Shown here: in pieces, positions 9,379 to 19,643 of the stretch
Position numbering within the stretch: the stretch's first letter is position 1
How the letters are laid out: every line of letters starts with the position of its first letter
Origin: Sedimentimonas flavescens
Lineage (GTDB): Bacteria > Pseudomonadota > Alphaproteobacteria > Rhodobacterales > Rhodobacteraceae
Direction: 5' to 3'
DNA: 64,000 nt
Assembly: GCF_019264375.1 (NCBI RefSeq)
Contig: NZ_JAHVAI010000008.1
Coordinates: 1 to 64,000 of the forward strand
Position numbers and translations under genes: made by a program
The notes under the pieces: model-generated
What the model was told of the DNA's origin: nothing
The model's input: only the letters and a program-made list of their open reading frames with translations
Databases searched by the model: none

Positions 9379-11535
9379 TTACGGCGTGCTCAGGCCAACG
9401 CCGATGATCTTGGTGGCGCCGTTGCGCTGGACGATCAGCTCGTAGGACGGCTGGCCCAGACGGCTGAAGCCTTCGAGGACACCGGACAGGTCCGAGGCAC
9501 GCTCGATCCGGCGGCCGGACTGGCGCTCGGACAGCAGGATGTCGCCCGCGATCAGGCCGCTGGCCTCCGAGGCCGCGCTGACCCGCACGCGCCATGCGTC
9601 GCGGTCGCGCTCCTGCACCACATCAAAGATCCCCATGCTCACCTCGCGCGTGACCTGCACGGGTAATTCGGCTTCGGTCGTGGTGCCAAAGAGCGGGTTG
9701 GTGACCTCAATCGGAAGCCCGGCAGAGGCCGGGTCGCTCAGCGCGAAATAGCTCGCCGCAAGCGCTGCGACACCAGCCGGGTCTCCGCCCACGGGCGCAC
9801 CACCAACGGCGGCCAGGATCGTGCCAGCCGGATAGGGGCTATGCTCGCCGCCCGAAAAGACGACCGCGGGCTTGCCCGCTGCATCGGCACCCTGCGTCAG
9901 GGCGAGTTCGATATCGATATGCCAGCCACCCTGCCCCGCATCCGGCGCGGCCGCAGCGGGTTTAGCCGGAGTAAAGAGCGCCGCCGGGGATGCGGGTTCC
10001 GCCGCAGGGGCGGCTGCGGGCGCGGGTGTCGTGATCTGCTCGGGCGCGGGTTCTTGCGCTGCGGGGGCCGGGGCCTGCGCCACGGCAGCAGGCGCCTGCG
10101 CGGCGGGTTCCACCACGGCAGGTTCACTCACCGCGACCTCCTCCCCCTTGTTTGCAAAAGCAAAATACCCACCCGCCGCACCGATCGCGATCGCTGCCGC
10201 AGCAAGGATCATCCCGAGGTTCGACTTGCCCCCCGTTTTCGGACGCAAAGCCGAGATGTCATCAGGGCCGGCGCTGACCAATGGCGGCAGCACCTCGGCC
10301 CCCGCGCGTTTGGCCCGGGCACTGGCCTCGGCGGACGCCGGGTCATGCACGGCGGTTGCGGTGCGCTCGACCTGGCGCGTCGCGGGCTTGGTGACCGGTC
10401 GACCCGGGGCGCAGGCCGCTTTTTGCGCGGGCGCACAGGCCGGGCGCGTTACCGGTTTGCAGGCCTGTCCGGGCCGCTCGGTCGTGCGCGCACCTGCGGG
10501 CACCGCCGGACGGGTCGGCACAGGAATGCGCGGCTCGCTTGCAGGATTTCGCCGCGCGGGGGCGGAATTCGCCTCTTGCCCGACGACATGCAGATGCGGC
10601 TTGCGCGGGCTGACCGGTTGGCCGTCGGCGTCATAGGTGGTCTGCATCAGTTCCAGCAACTCCGAGGCGCGCTGCGGCCGATCCTCGGGAGAAAGCGCCA
10701 TGGCCTTGTCGATGGCGCGCAGGAACCCCTCGGGGAAACCGCGCACCGCGCCGACCAGAGGGGCCAGCGGATCAGCCTGATCGTTCTGTTGCGCAACCAC
10801 GCGGCGCTGCGCATCGACCGGAACGTGCCCGGTGACAAGCGTGTAGAGCGTTGCGCCGAAGGAATAGATATCACTTGCGGCTGAATGCTTCTCGCCCGGC
10901 TGGTAGAATTCGGGCGGAGAAAAGCCGTCCTTCACCGCGAAGATCGACTGTGCCAGCGCGGCATCCACGTTGCGCGCGGCGCCAAAGTCGATCAGCACCG
11001 GCGTGTCATCCTTCGACACGATGATATTGTCGGGCGCGATGTCCCGGTGCAGCACGCCATGGCGATGCACATAATCCAGCGCGCCGACCAATTGCCGGGC
11101 CAGATCCATGATCCGGCGCGGCGTCAGGTAGCCGGATTTCTCATCGACATGGGTCGTCAGATCGACGCCATCGACATATTCCAGCGCCATATAGGCGGTG
11201 TCATTCTCTTCGAAGAAATGCAGCACCGGCACCACGTTTTCGTGCTTGAGCTTGGCCAGCTGGCGCGCCTCGCCCACGAAATTCTGGATCAGCTTTTCGA
11301 AATCATCCTCGTGCGAGCGGGTCTGCGGGCGCACCTGCTTGGAGCGGCGCAGACACACGCTGGCGGGGAAGCATTCCTTGAGCACCACCTTGCGGCCGAT
11401 CTGGTCGCCCGCAAGATAGGTCAGCCCGAAACCACCCGACCCAAGATGGTCGGTAATCGCATAGGTGCCATTCAGAAGCGTGGTCCCGACAGGCAGGAAA
11501 TCGTCACCGGGTTCAAGGCTTTCAGCGTAGTTCAT
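9379..11535 (-). CDS. membrane-anchored Ser/Thr protein kinase with extracytoplasmic PDZ-like region
   Basis: 718 residues. A Hanks-type kinase domain fills residues 25-285: glycine loop GSGGFG (32-37), ATP lysine K53, helix-C Glu E89, catalytic HRDIAPDN (163-170, with Ala where animal kinases have Lys), and DFG (183-185). A Pro/Ala/Arg-rich linker follows, then one hydrophobic helix (about 439-460, GMILAAAAIAIGAAGGYFAF), an Ala/Pro-rich spacer, and a C-terminal region (about 545-718) with a PDZ-like segment around SGLIAGDILL. The kinase is thus cytoplasmic and the tail periplasmic. It is the last gene of an operon with three periplasmic binding proteins, 28 bases after the preceding stop. 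MNYAES at 11535 is chosen over an in-frame start at 11559. No phosphatase or FHA partner is adjacent. Confidence 0.85.
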   Translation of the reverse strand: MNYAESLEPGDDFLPVGTTLLNGTYAITDHLGSGGFGLTYLAGDQIGRKVVLKECFPASVCLRRSKQVRPQTRSHEDDFEKLIQNFVGEARQLAKLKHENVVPVLHFFEENDTAYMALEYVDGVDLTTHVDEKSGYLTPRRIMDLARQLVGALDYVHRHGVLHRDIAPDNIIVSKDDTPVLIDFGAARNVDAALAQSIFAVKDGFSPPEFYQPGEKHSAASDIYSFGATLYTLVTGHVPVDAQRRVVAQQNDQADPLAPLVGAVRGFPEGFLRAIDKAMALSPEDRPQRASELLELMQTTYDADGQPVSPRKPHLHVVGQEANSAPARRNPASEPRIPVPTRPAVPAGARTTERPGQACKPVTRPACAPAQKAACAPGRPVTKPATRQVERTATAVHDPASAEASARAKRAGAEVLPPLVSAGPDDISALRPKTGGKSNLGMILAAAAIAIGAAGGYFAFANKGEEVAVSEPAVVEPAAQAPAAVAQAPAPAAQEPAPEQITTPAPAAAPAAEPASPAALFTPAKPAAAAPDAGQGGWHIDIELALTQGADAAGKPAVVFSGGEHSPYPAGTILAAVGGAPVGGDPAGVAALAASYFALSDPASAGLPIEVTNPLFGTTTEAELPVQVTREVSMGIFDVVQERDRDAWRVRVSAASEASGLIAGDILLSERQSGRRIERASDLSGVLEGFSRLGQPSYELIVQRNGATKIIGVGLSTP

Positions 11536-11563
11536 TGGTCTCCCCCCTCTTCGAGGCAAACGC

Positions 11564-12598
11564 TCATTCTTCGTTCAACGTCTTCATCACATCAAAGATG
11601 TTCGGGCCGTCGGCTTCGGCTTTCGGGGCGCCTTCCAGCACCTCGGCCACCAGCGATGCGCGTTCCCAATGCGGAACTTCGACGTCAAAGCTGAACTCGG
11701 CCCATTTCGGGTGGTGTCCCGGACCGCTGCGCAGAACCTGCTCGTTCGCCTTGATCTCGCGCACGAAGTTCCCGATCTTCTCGCGATCGTCGAGGCCCAT
11801 GCGCTGGCCCTCTTCGATGGCGAAGACGACGTCGACGGCCAGGCTCTGGGTCAGCTTGTCCGACACCAGCGCCGGGTAGTCATCGCCGGTGAACTCGGCC
11901 GGGCGGTAGATCGCGCCAAGCTCCTCGCTCAGCGGCACTTCCAGCAAACGCAGGCCGTCTTCGGGCTTGAGGCTGCGCAGAAAGCCGTTGGGCTTGCCGT
12001 AGAGCATGAAGACCGCGTCCAGTTCGCCGCGCTTGAGCGCCTGGATACTGTCGGTCATCGGCAGTTCGACGGCGCGCGGGCTGACCTTGAGCGCGCGCAT
12101 CACCAGCCGCGAGGTCAGCGAGGTGCCCGAGCCGGTCTCTCCGATCGCGACGTTGCGGCCCGACAGGTCGTAGACCGTGTCGAAGGTGCTGTCTTCGCGC
12201 ACCAGCACATGCAGCTCGCTGGTGAAGGCGCGGGCGATGAATTTCACATTCTTCAGCCGCTCATCATCGGGATGACGCAGGCGTTCGGAAATAAGCACGT
12301 CCGAGTTGATCACCGCGACGTCGGCAAAGCGGAAGTTCATCAGGTCGCGCAGGTTCTTCTGGCTACCCGTCGAGAGATATTGCACCACGCGCAGCTTCGA
12401 GCGGCCGTCGAGCGTGCGGGCGATCTGGTCGCCGATCTGAACCGCCGTGCCGACCGAGCTTTCCGAGACGAGGCCGAGCCGCCCCGCATTCGCATCGCGC
12501 ACCGCCGCGCCCTGGGCGTTGACCGGAGTGACGCCGCTTGAGGCCATCATCAATCCCACGCAGGCCGACCGGACAAACTTGGAGAAAGTAAGTTTCAT
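11564..12598 (-). CDS. TAXI-family periplasmic solute-binding protein (copy A)
   Basis: 344 residues with a signal peptide ending near PVNA. It belongs to the TAXI group of TRAP-transporter binding proteins, shown by the layout VLVREDSTFDTVYDLSG followed by NVAIGETGSGTSLTSR, which forms the ligand-binding loop. TAXI proteins usually work with a fused DctQM permease; none lies in this cluster. It is paralogous to the next gene upstream (shared DALKRGELD/DALKRGEID and HPKW motifs) but well diverged. MKLTF at 12598 is the start. The product should sit in the periplasm, where it could meet the extracytoplasmic part of the co-encoded kinase; that link is inference. Confidence 0.8.
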   Translation of the reverse strand: MKLTFSKFVRSACVGLMMASSGVTPVNAQGAAVRDANAGRLGLVSESSVGTAVQIGDQIARTLDGRSKLRVVQYLSTGSQKNLRDLMNFRFADVAVINSDVLISERLRHPDDERLKNVKFIARAFTSELHVLVREDSTFDTVYDLSGRNVAIGETGSGTSLTSRLVMRALKVSPRAVELPMTDSIQALKRGELDAVFMLYGKPNGFLRSLKPEDGLRLLEVPLSEELGAIYRPAEFTGDDYPALVSDKLTQSLAVDVVFAIEEGQRMGLDDREKIGNFVREIKANEQVLRSGPGHHPKWAEFSFDVEVPHWERASLVAEVLEGAPKAEADGPNIFDVMKTLNEE

Positions 12599-12632
12599 TG
12601 TCTGAGTCCTTATCAATGTCGGATGCCACGCA

Positions 12633-13580
12633 TCAGTTGGACGGGCGCGTGACGGCGTTGCGGAAGTATTCGAACTGGGTCCAGCCATCGACTTTCGCGG
12701 TCAGGTCGATCTCACGCCATTTCGGGTGACGCGGCGGCTGACCAAGGCGCGGAACCGTTGCCAGGAAGGCGTCGGTGAACCGCGTGAGGTTCTGGTAGCG
12801 CGCGCTCGACGGCGGGAACTTGTTATAAACCGCGAGGATCGTCGGCACCGAGATCGTCTCGACGAACTTGTCGTCCACGAGGTCGGGATAGGTCTCGGCC
12901 GAGATCTCGGCAGGGTTGTAGATGCCCTTGAAGGCGTCCGAATAGCCCACGTTGGCCAGCTTCAGCGCGTCTTCCTGTAGGATCTGGGTCAGGATCGGCG
13001 AGGGCGCCGGGCCGACGTAGAACATCCCGTCGATCTCGCCCCGCTTGAGCGCGTCGATGCTCGCTTCGGTCGAGAGGAACACGGCGTTGACCTTGACGCC
13101 GAGCATCCGCAGCACGAGGCGCGAGGTCAGCGCGGTATCGCTGGTGGTCGTGCCGACCGAGATGCGCTTGCCGTTCATGTCCTGCAGCGAGTCCGCGCCA
13201 CCATCCTTACGAACGATCAGGTGCAATTCGCTGTCGAACACCTTGGCAAGGTAGGCCAGACGGGTCAGCGCCGGGTGGTTCGGCTCGGTGAACTGAAGGT
13301 TGGCCATCTGGTCGGCGTTGACGAAGCCTAGGTCCACGCCGCGCAGATAGAGCAGATCGTCGATCGTCTGACGCGAGCTTTTGCCAAGCATCGTGCGGAC
13401 CTCGGTGCCCGACCAGCCGTTCAGTGCCTGGCCCAGTTCTTCACCCAGTGTCGCGAACGAGCTGCCGTATTCGCCTGCCATGACGCCGATCGACGGCAGT
13501 TCCTCTTCGGCCTTCGCGGTTCCGCTTAGTGCGGCGGTGACCGCGAGGGCTGCAAACATTCCTTTAAAGAAGTGACGCAT
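12633..13580 (-). CDS. TAXI-family periplasmic solute-binding protein (copy B)
   Basis: 315 residues with a clear signal peptide (cleavage after TAKA). TAXI-type fold: HLIVRKDGGADSLQDMNGK then RISVGTTTSDTALTSRL, where the usual GSGT glycines are replaced (TTSDTA), so ligand contacts may differ from copy A. The conserved tail ending PPRHPKWREIDL is shared with copy A. It lies 10 bases downstream of the NrtA-like gene and 34 bases upstream of copy A, so all are in one transcript. No permease is nearby. Starts at MRHFF, 13580; the frame is open further upstream, but that part overlaps the neighbouring gene in a non-coding frame. Confidence 0.8.
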   Translation of the reverse strand: MRHFFKGMFAALAVTAALSGTAKAEEELPSIGVMAGEYGSSFATLGEELGQALNGWSGTEVRTMLGKSSRQTIDDLLYLRGVDLGFVNADQMANLQFTEPNHPALTRLAYLAKVFDSELHLIVRKDGGADSLQDMNGKRISVGTTTSDTALTSRLVLRMLGVKVNAVFLSTEASIDALKRGEIDGMFYVGPAPSPILTQILQEDALKLANVGYSDAFKGIYNPAEISAETYPDLVDDKFVETISVPTILAVYNKFPPSSARYQNLTRFTDAFLATVPRLGQPPRHPKWREIDLTAKVDGWTQFEYFRNAVTRPSN

Positions 13581-13590
13581 GTTCCTGCCC

Positions 13591-14931
13591 TCAGTTCGTG
13601 TTGCCGATGGCCATCCGCGAGAGATAGCCGAGCGGATCGTGACCGTCGTATTCCACCCCGTCGATGAACTCGGCCGTGGGCGCGCGGTAGCCGTCGGTGC
13701 CTGCCGGGACTTCATCCTCGGTCAGATGACCCTCGGAGATCAGCGCCTTGGCGGCTTCCATGTAGATGTCGGGGCGATAGGTCGCCTTGGCGATGTCGTG
13801 ATACCACTCGGCCGACTTGGCTTCGGTGATCTGGCCCCAACGGCGCATCTGGGTCAGGTACCAGATAGCGTCCGAATAGTAGGGATAGGTCGCATAATCC
13901 GCGAAGAAGGTGTTGAATTCCGGGATGATACGCTTGTCGCCGGGCTCAAACTCGAAGGTGCCGGTCATCGAGTTGATGATCACGTTGGCATCGGCTCCGA
14001 CATATTCGGGGCGCGCCAGCATGTCGGCGGCCTCGGGGCGGTTGAAAGTGCCGCCATCATCAAGCCATTTCGCCGCGCGGATCATCGCCTTGACGATGGC
14101 AACCGTGGTCTTGGGGTTGGCCGAGATGAACTCCTCGGTCATGCCGAAGACTTTCTCGGGGTTGTTCTTCCAGATCTGGTGATCCGAGATCACCGGAACG
14201 CCCACGCCGCGGAACAGCGCCTCCTGGTTCCAGGGTTCGCCCACGCAGTAGCCCGCGATCGCCCCCGAAGCCATCGTCTCGGGCATTTTCGGCGGCGGGG
14301 TCACCGACAGCTCCACATCGGCGTTTTCGGTGCCGCCGGTGATGCCGGTGAGATCCTCGGCCTTGTACATGCCGGGGTTCAGCCCGCCAGCGGCCAGCCA
14401 GTAACGCAGTTCGTAGTTATGGGTCGAGACCGGGTAAACCATGCCCATCTGCAAGGGCTTGCCCTCGGCCTTCATCTTGGCGGCCACATCCTTGAGGACC
14501 GAGGCCGAGATCGGGTGCTTGGGGCGGCCGTAATCGTCGCGCGGCACGATACCCGCGATCTGCGCCCAGAGGTCGTTCGACACGGTAATGCCGTTGCCGT
14601 TCAGATCCATCGACAGGGGCGTGACGAAATTCGCCTGTACGCCGATCCCGATGCGCCCCGCCAGCGGCTGACCCGCGAGCATGTGCGACCCGTCGAGCGA
14701 GCCATCCGCGACGCCCTCGGACACCGCCGTCCAGTTCGGCATCGCCTTGAGCGTGACGTTCAGCCCTTCGTCGGCGAAATAGCCGTTCTCCAGCGCGACG
14801 GCGAGCGGAGCCATGTCAGTCAGCTTGATGAAGCCGAAGACGAGATCCGGCTTTTCGACATCGGCAGCCATCGCAGAAGATGCGAACGGAAGAGCAACCG
14901 TAAGGAGAGTTGAGAAGAAACCAGATTTCAT
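13591..14931 (-). CDS. NrtA/CmpA-like nitrate-type substrate-binding protein
   Basis: 446 residues with a Sec signal peptide (cleavage after SAMA). The mature part matches the NrtA/CmpA/SsuA-like binding proteins: opening [20 protein letters not shown], the ligand segment [12 protein letters not shown], and the hallmark GYCVGEPWN near residue 228. NrtA binds nitrate and CmpA bicarbonate. Here no nrtB/nrtC permease or ATPase is linked, so transport is doubtful. It is the first gene of a four-gene operon with two TAXI proteins and a Ser/Thr kinase, and is divergent from an NsrR-like regulator 660 bases away. Start 14931 (MKSGFF) gives the signal peptide. A sensing rather than uptake role is an inference. 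Confidence 0.82.
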   Translation of the reverse strand: MKSGFFSTLLTVALPFASSAMAADVEKPDLVFGFIKLTDMAPLAVALENGYFADEGLNVTLKAMPNWTAVSEGVADGSLDGSHMLAGQPLAGRIGIGVQANFVTPLSMDLNGNGITVSNDLWAQIAGIVPRDDYGRPKHPISASVLKDVAAKMKAEGKPLQMGMVYPVSTHNYELRYWLAAGGLNPGMYKAEDLTGITGGTENADVELSVTPPPKMPETMASGAIAGYCVGEPWNQEALFRGVGVPVISDHQIWKNNPEKVFGMTEEFISANPKTTVAIVKAMIRAAKWLDDGGTFNRPEAADMLARPEYVGADANVIINSMTGTFEFEPGDKRIIPEFNTFFADYATYPYYSDAIWYLTQMRRWGQITEAKSAEWYHDIAKATYRPDIYMEAAKALISEGHLTEDEVPAGTDGYRAPTAEFIDGVEYDGHDPLGYLSRMAIGNTN

Positions 14932-15593
14932 CCGTGTAACCTTCGAGATTGTGTCAAATCGGCTGGCGCACATGGCTAACCACTGCTGTATTGTTAACAG
15001 CGACAATCTGGTCAAATTGGGGCGTCACCGTGGAGTATTTGGCCAATCTTCGGGCGTAAAGGTGACGACACCCTCCCTAGGAACACTTGGAAAAATCAGG
15101 GAAATTGCCGTTTCGAAGCGCTTTGGTCAGGCAATTTACGGTCACGTGACGCAACCGGCACCTCGTTCCGAAAGCCACATCGTTTCAAATTTTATGTTTA
15201 TCTTTCAATTTGCTACGAACATTTCGCTGAACACGCGGCTGTGCGCGTTGATCATCAGTGCTGCGCAAGCCAACTAAATGCGGCCACTTCGTGACCGCTC
15301 AGCGCGGCACCCAACCAGCGGATGAATCGATCATTCTCGCCGTTCGTGATTCTCGGATCGAAAAGCTTCCTCAACGGTGAATTGTTTCTGAGTGCCCTGA
15401 CGACAAGCCATCGACCGAGAAGGTCCGGAAGCGGCCCCCAAAACGTATCCAAAAGGATATGCCAGCCCCCCAATCCGTACAGCTTACCCAAGGTAATCGG
15501 AAAAAATATCGTGTTTTTAGCACTTTACAGGCGACACCTACAGCAACAGTAATGTGCCATCCGAAATGTAACAATAAGACGACGAGTACTATC
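14932..15593. other. long AT-richer divergent intergenic region
   Basis: 662 bases between the NrtA-like gene and the Rrf2 regulator, clearly less GC-rich than its surroundings (for example 15180-15230). It must hold both promoters. I found no convincing inverted repeat of the NsrR type in it. The only coding-like content is on the minus strand at 15255-15607, described separately. Reduced GC content and lack of an intact gene suggest decayed or acquired DNA. Confidence 0.5.
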
Positions 15594-15607
15594 GTGAATG
15601 TTTCCAA
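15255..15607 (-). pseudogene. possible frameshifted small membrane-protein gene
   Basis: Two overlapping minus-strand frames together read like one protein. The upstream frame (from TTG 15607) gives a hydrophobic start, METFTIVLVVLLLHFGWHI, continuing to RYFFRLPWV. The next frame (from about 15491) continues as KLYGLGGWHILLDTFWGPLP and ends at 15255 with SGHEVAAFSWLAQH. Trp/Leu-rich composition and the smooth join at LPW/GKLYGLGGW suggest a one-base frameshift near 15490. Neither half has a good ribosome site, and the 5' end overlaps the start of the opposite regulator gene. I do not recognise the family. It could be chance. Confidence 0.25.
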
Positions 15608-16025
15608 GTTTACCGACTACGCCCTGCGACTCTGCCTCTACCTGGTGGCGAACCAAGACAAGGTTGTCCCGGTTTCGGAGATTGCCGAAGCGCATCAGTT
15701 GCCGCAGAGCAGCCTGCTGAAGGTCGTCTTGCGCCTTGTCGAAGGAGAGTTTCTGGTCAGCACCCGTGGGCGCGCTGGCGGAGTTCAGCTATCCCGCCCC
15801 GCCGCCGAGATCCGGATCGGCGATCTGGTTCAGTTCATGGAGGGCGATGGAGAGATGGTGGATTGCACGGGCTGCCTGTTGCAGGGTTCGTGCGGGCTGA
15901 CGAAAACGCTGCGCGAGGCAAAGCGCGATTTCTACAAGAGCCTGAACCGCTCCAGCCTTGCCGATGCGGCGCTCTCGCATCCGCGCACGCTTGCGCTGCT
16001 GCTGGCGGCCAGCCCCAAGGGCTGA
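15594..16025 (+). CDS. Rrf2-family transcriptional regulator, NsrR-like
   Basis: 143 residues from a GTG at 15594 (VNVSKFTDYALRLCLYL, matching the standard family start). An ATG at 15552 would add a non-conserved extension. N-terminal winged helix (residues 1-60, with SSLLKVVLRL as recognition helix) and three cysteines, C91, C94 and C100 (CTGCLLQGSC), placed as in the iron-sulfur-binding Rrf2 proteins NsrR and IscR. NsrR senses nitric oxide and represses NO-detoxification genes. NsrR is the closest match by the FTDYALR start and Cys region, but spacing differs slightly from the E. coli protein. Divergent from the NrtA-like/TAXI/kinase operon and convergent with rpe. Confidence 0.8.
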   Translation: MNVSKFTDYALRLCLYLVANQDKVVPVSEIAEAHQLPQSSLLKVVLRLVEGEFLVSTRGRAGGVQLSRPAAEIRIGDLVQFMEGDGEMVDCTGCLLQGSCGLTKTLREAKRDFYKSLNRSSLADAALSHPRTLALLLAASPKG

Positions 16026-16037
16026 GGCCCCTCAGCC
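16020..16037. terminator. hairpin spanning both stop codons of the Rrf2 gene and rpe
   Basis: GGCTGAG (16020-16026) and CTCAGCC (16031-16037) form a 7-base-pair stem with a 4-base loop. Both converging stop codons lie inside it: TGA of the regulator (16023-16025) and the TGA of rpe on the other strand (16032-16034). No U-run, so termination strength is uncertain. Confidence 0.5.
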
Positions 16038-16706
16038 GCCCCGGATCGCGCGGATATTCGTGCCATAAGGCGACGGGTCATCGACCGAACCGCCCCGAAA
16101 GACCGCCGATCCGGCCACCAGAACATCGGCGCCTGCTGCCGCGACAAGCGGCGCGGTCGTGGCATCCACCCCGCCATCGACCTCAACATGGATCGGGCGA
16201 TCTCCGATCATCTCGCGCAGTCGTGCGATCTGGCTGACCTGCGAATGGATAAACCTTTGCCCGCCGAAACCCGGGTTCACGGTCATCACGCAAACCAGAT
16301 CGCACAGATCCAGAAGCGGTGCCGCGACCTCGACCGAGGTGCCGGGGTTGAGCGCCAGCCCAGCCCGCATCCCCGCCCTGCGGATCGCTTGCAGCGTGCG
16401 ATGAATATGCGGCCCGGCCTCGAAATGCGCGGTCAGGATATCGGCCCCTGCGTCGGCATAGGCGTCGATATAGGGATCGACCGGGGCGATCATCAGATGC
16501 ACGTCCATCACCGTGCGCACATGGCGGCGCAACGCCTTAACCATGGGCGGGCCGAAGGTGAGGTTCGGCACGAAATGGCCATCCATCACGTCGATATGGA
16601 TCCAGTCGGCCCCCTCGGCCTCGACGGCGCGGACCTCGCGCCCGAAATCGGCGAAATCGGCGGCCAGGATCGAGGGCGCGATCTTCAGCGAGCGATCGAA
16701 GCTCAT
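16032..16706 (-). CDS. rpe: ribulose-phosphate 3-epimerase
   Basis: 224-residue TIM-barrel enzyme (CbbE) that interconverts xylulose 5-phosphate and ribulose 5-phosphate, feeding phosphoribulokinase. Family motifs: [14 protein letters not shown] at the N-terminus, the metal/active-site [31 protein letters not shown], and the phosphate loop VDGGV plus VAGSAVF. The start is ATG 16706, with GGAGG 5 bases upstream; an ATG at 16721 overlaps the cbbX stop but lacks that spacing. Last gene of the Calvin operon, directly after cbbX. Confidence 0.94.
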   Translation of the reverse strand: MSFDRSLKIAPSILAADFADFGREVRAVEAEGADWIHIDVMDGHFVPNLTFGPPMVKALRRHVRTVMDVHLMIAPVDPYIDAYADAGADILTAHFEAGPHIHRTLQAIRRAGMRAGLALNPGTSVEVAAPLLDLCDLVCVMTVNPGFGGQRFIHSQVSQIARLREMIGDRPIHVEVDGGVDATTAPLVAAAGADVLVAGSAVFRGGSVDDPSPYGTNIRAIRGG

Positions 16707-16717
16707 CGCATCCTCCG

Positions 16718-17650
16718 TCATTCCGCAGCCTGTGCGCGGCGTACCCGGTCAACGTCCAGCCCGCCGCGGAACACGCGGCTTGTGCGCAGGTCGGCCTCGG
16801 TCAGTGTGGACAGGTCTGCGGCCGTCAGCGGCCCCTTGGCCTCGGAGAACAAACGGTTCGCCTGACGCAAGCGCGCTCGGTCAAGCGCATTGCGGATCGA
16901 GCGGGCATTGGCGAAATGCGGCTGGCCACGACGCAGCGCGATATATTCCTCCATCGCCGCGCGGGCAGCCGGGTCGAAGGTGTAGTTCTGCTGGCCAAGC
17001 ATGATGTCGGCGATCTTGAGCAACTCGGGGTCGCTATAGTCGGGAAATTCGATGTGATGCGCGATGCGAGAGCGGAAACCGGGGTTCGATTCAAAGAAGC
17101 GATCCATCCGGTCGGCATAGCCCGCCAGGATCACCACCAGATCGTCGCGATTGTTCTCCATCACCTGAAGCAGGATCTCGATGGCTTCCTGACCGTAGTC
17201 GCGCTCATTCTCGGGGCGATAGAGGTAATAGGCCTCATCGATGAACAGCACCCCGCCCATCGCTTTCTTGAGCACTTCCTTGGTCTTCGGCGCGGTATGG
17301 CCGATGTATTGCCCGACCAGATCGTCGCGCGTCACCGTCACCAGATGCCCCTTGCGCACATAGCCAAGCTTGCGCAGCAGTTCGGCCATCTTGAGCGCGA
17401 CGGTCGTCTTGCCGGTGCCGGGGTTGCCGGTAAAGCTCATGTGCAAGGTCGGCGTTTCGCTGGCCAGACCCAACTCGCGCCGGGCCTTGTCCACCAGCAA
17501 CAGCGCCGCCGTCTCGCGGATGCGCTGTTTGACCGGACCAAGGCCGATCATCTCTCGGTCCAACTCTTCCAGAACCTCGCGCACACCGCTTTCCGCATAG
17601 GCGGCGGCAAGGTCCACGGTCGCGGGGCGGGTCGGGGCGTCTTCGGTCAT
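16718..17650 (-). CDS. cbbX: red-type RuBisCO activase CbbX
   Basis: 310-residue AAA+ ATPase that removes inhibitory sugar phosphates from red-type RuBisCO by pulling on the large-subunit C-terminus. Walker A GNPGTGKT at residues 75-82, Walker B VLFIDEA, sensor segment VVILAGY, arginine finger region [20 protein letters not shown], and the pore-loop region around [11 protein letters not shown] are all intact. It starts at ATG 17650. Its place after cbbS is usual for form IC clusters. A hairpin in the 58-base gap after cbbS may lower its expression relative to the RuBisCO subunits. Confidence 0.95.
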   Translation of the reverse strand: MTEDAPTRPATVDLAAAYAESGVREVLEELDREMIGLGPVKQRIRETAALLLVDKARRELGLASETPTLHMSFTGNPGTGKTTVALKMAELLRKLGYVRKGHLVTVTRDDLVGQYIGHTAPKTKEVLKKAMGGVLFIDEAYYLYRPENERDYGQEAIEILLQVMENNRDDLVVILAGYADRMDRFFESNPGFRSRIAHHIEFPDYSDPELLKIADIMLGQQNYTFDPAARAAMEEYIALRRGQPHFANARSIRNALDRARLRQANRLFSEAKGPLTAADLSTLTEADLRTSRVFRGGLDVDRVRRAQAAE

Positions 17651-17674
17651 GGCGGATCCCTTCGGGTGGCATGG

Positions 17675-17701
17675 GCGGCCCAAGGGAAGCCCCCGGGCCG
17701 C
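17675..17701 (-). other. intercistronic hairpin between cbbS and cbbX
   Basis: GCGGCCC (17675-17681) and GGGCCGC (17695-17701) form a 7-base-pair GC stem in the transcript just after the cbbS stop. Such stems often protect the upstream mRNA end or attenuate downstream genes, which would fit high RuBisCO and lower CbbX levels. No U-run follows. Confidence 0.5.
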
Positions 17702-17708
17702 GTATCTG

Positions 17709-18128
17709 TCAGGCGTAACGCTGGCCTTCGGGTTCGCGCACCGCGTAGCTTTCGATCGTGTAGCGCACCACGCGGCCCTCGCCCTCTTGCCGCACGACGC
17801 GGAAGCCCGGCTCGGTCTTCGGGCGGTTGACGATGAAGCTCATGCGGATCGACTCCCAGCCGGGGCTGGCGTCGAAGGCGATGACGCGGATGTATTTCCC
17901 GCCGTGCAGCTTGCGGCACTCGTTGACCTCGTAGACCACGGCGGCGGCGTCCGGGTTGTCGAACATCGGGTGGCCCCACATCTCCCAGTAGGTATTGCGG
18001 GGGTGCGGGTCGTCGGTGAACTCGACTGACACCGCCCACCCCTTGTCGATGGCATATTGGGCCTGAACGCGGATATCCTCATCCGTCAAATCCGGCAGGT
18101 AGCTGAACTGTCCTTGCGTAAGACGCAT
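17709..18128 (-). CDS. cbbS: RuBisCO small subunit, red-type form IC
   Basis: 139 residues. The N-terminus [19 protein letters not shown] and the C-terminal extension (about residues 110-139, ending REPEGQRYA) that forms the extra beta hairpin in the central channel are typical of red-type small subunits and absent from green-type ones. [12 protein letters not shown] is the conserved core. It assembles as L8S8 with CbbL, whose stop is 24 bases upstream. No carboxysome shell genes are present. Confidence 0.95.
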   Translation of the reverse strand: MRLTQGQFSYLPDLTDEDIRVQAQYAIDKGWAVSVEFTDDPHPRNTYWEMWGHPMFDNPDAAAVVYEVNECRKLHGGKYIRVIAFDASPGWESIRMSFIVNRPKTEPGFRVVRQEGEGRVVRYTIESYAVREPEGQRYA

Positions 18129-18152
18129 GTCTTTTCTCCTTTTCCCAATCGG

Positions 18153-19643
<1,491 letters not shown>

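Noticed and set aside
14932-15593. NsrR-type operator in the divergent promoter region
   Set aside because: I looked for an 11-1-11 style inverted repeat with AAGATG or ATGTATTT-like arms and found only partial AT-rich matches, none convincing.
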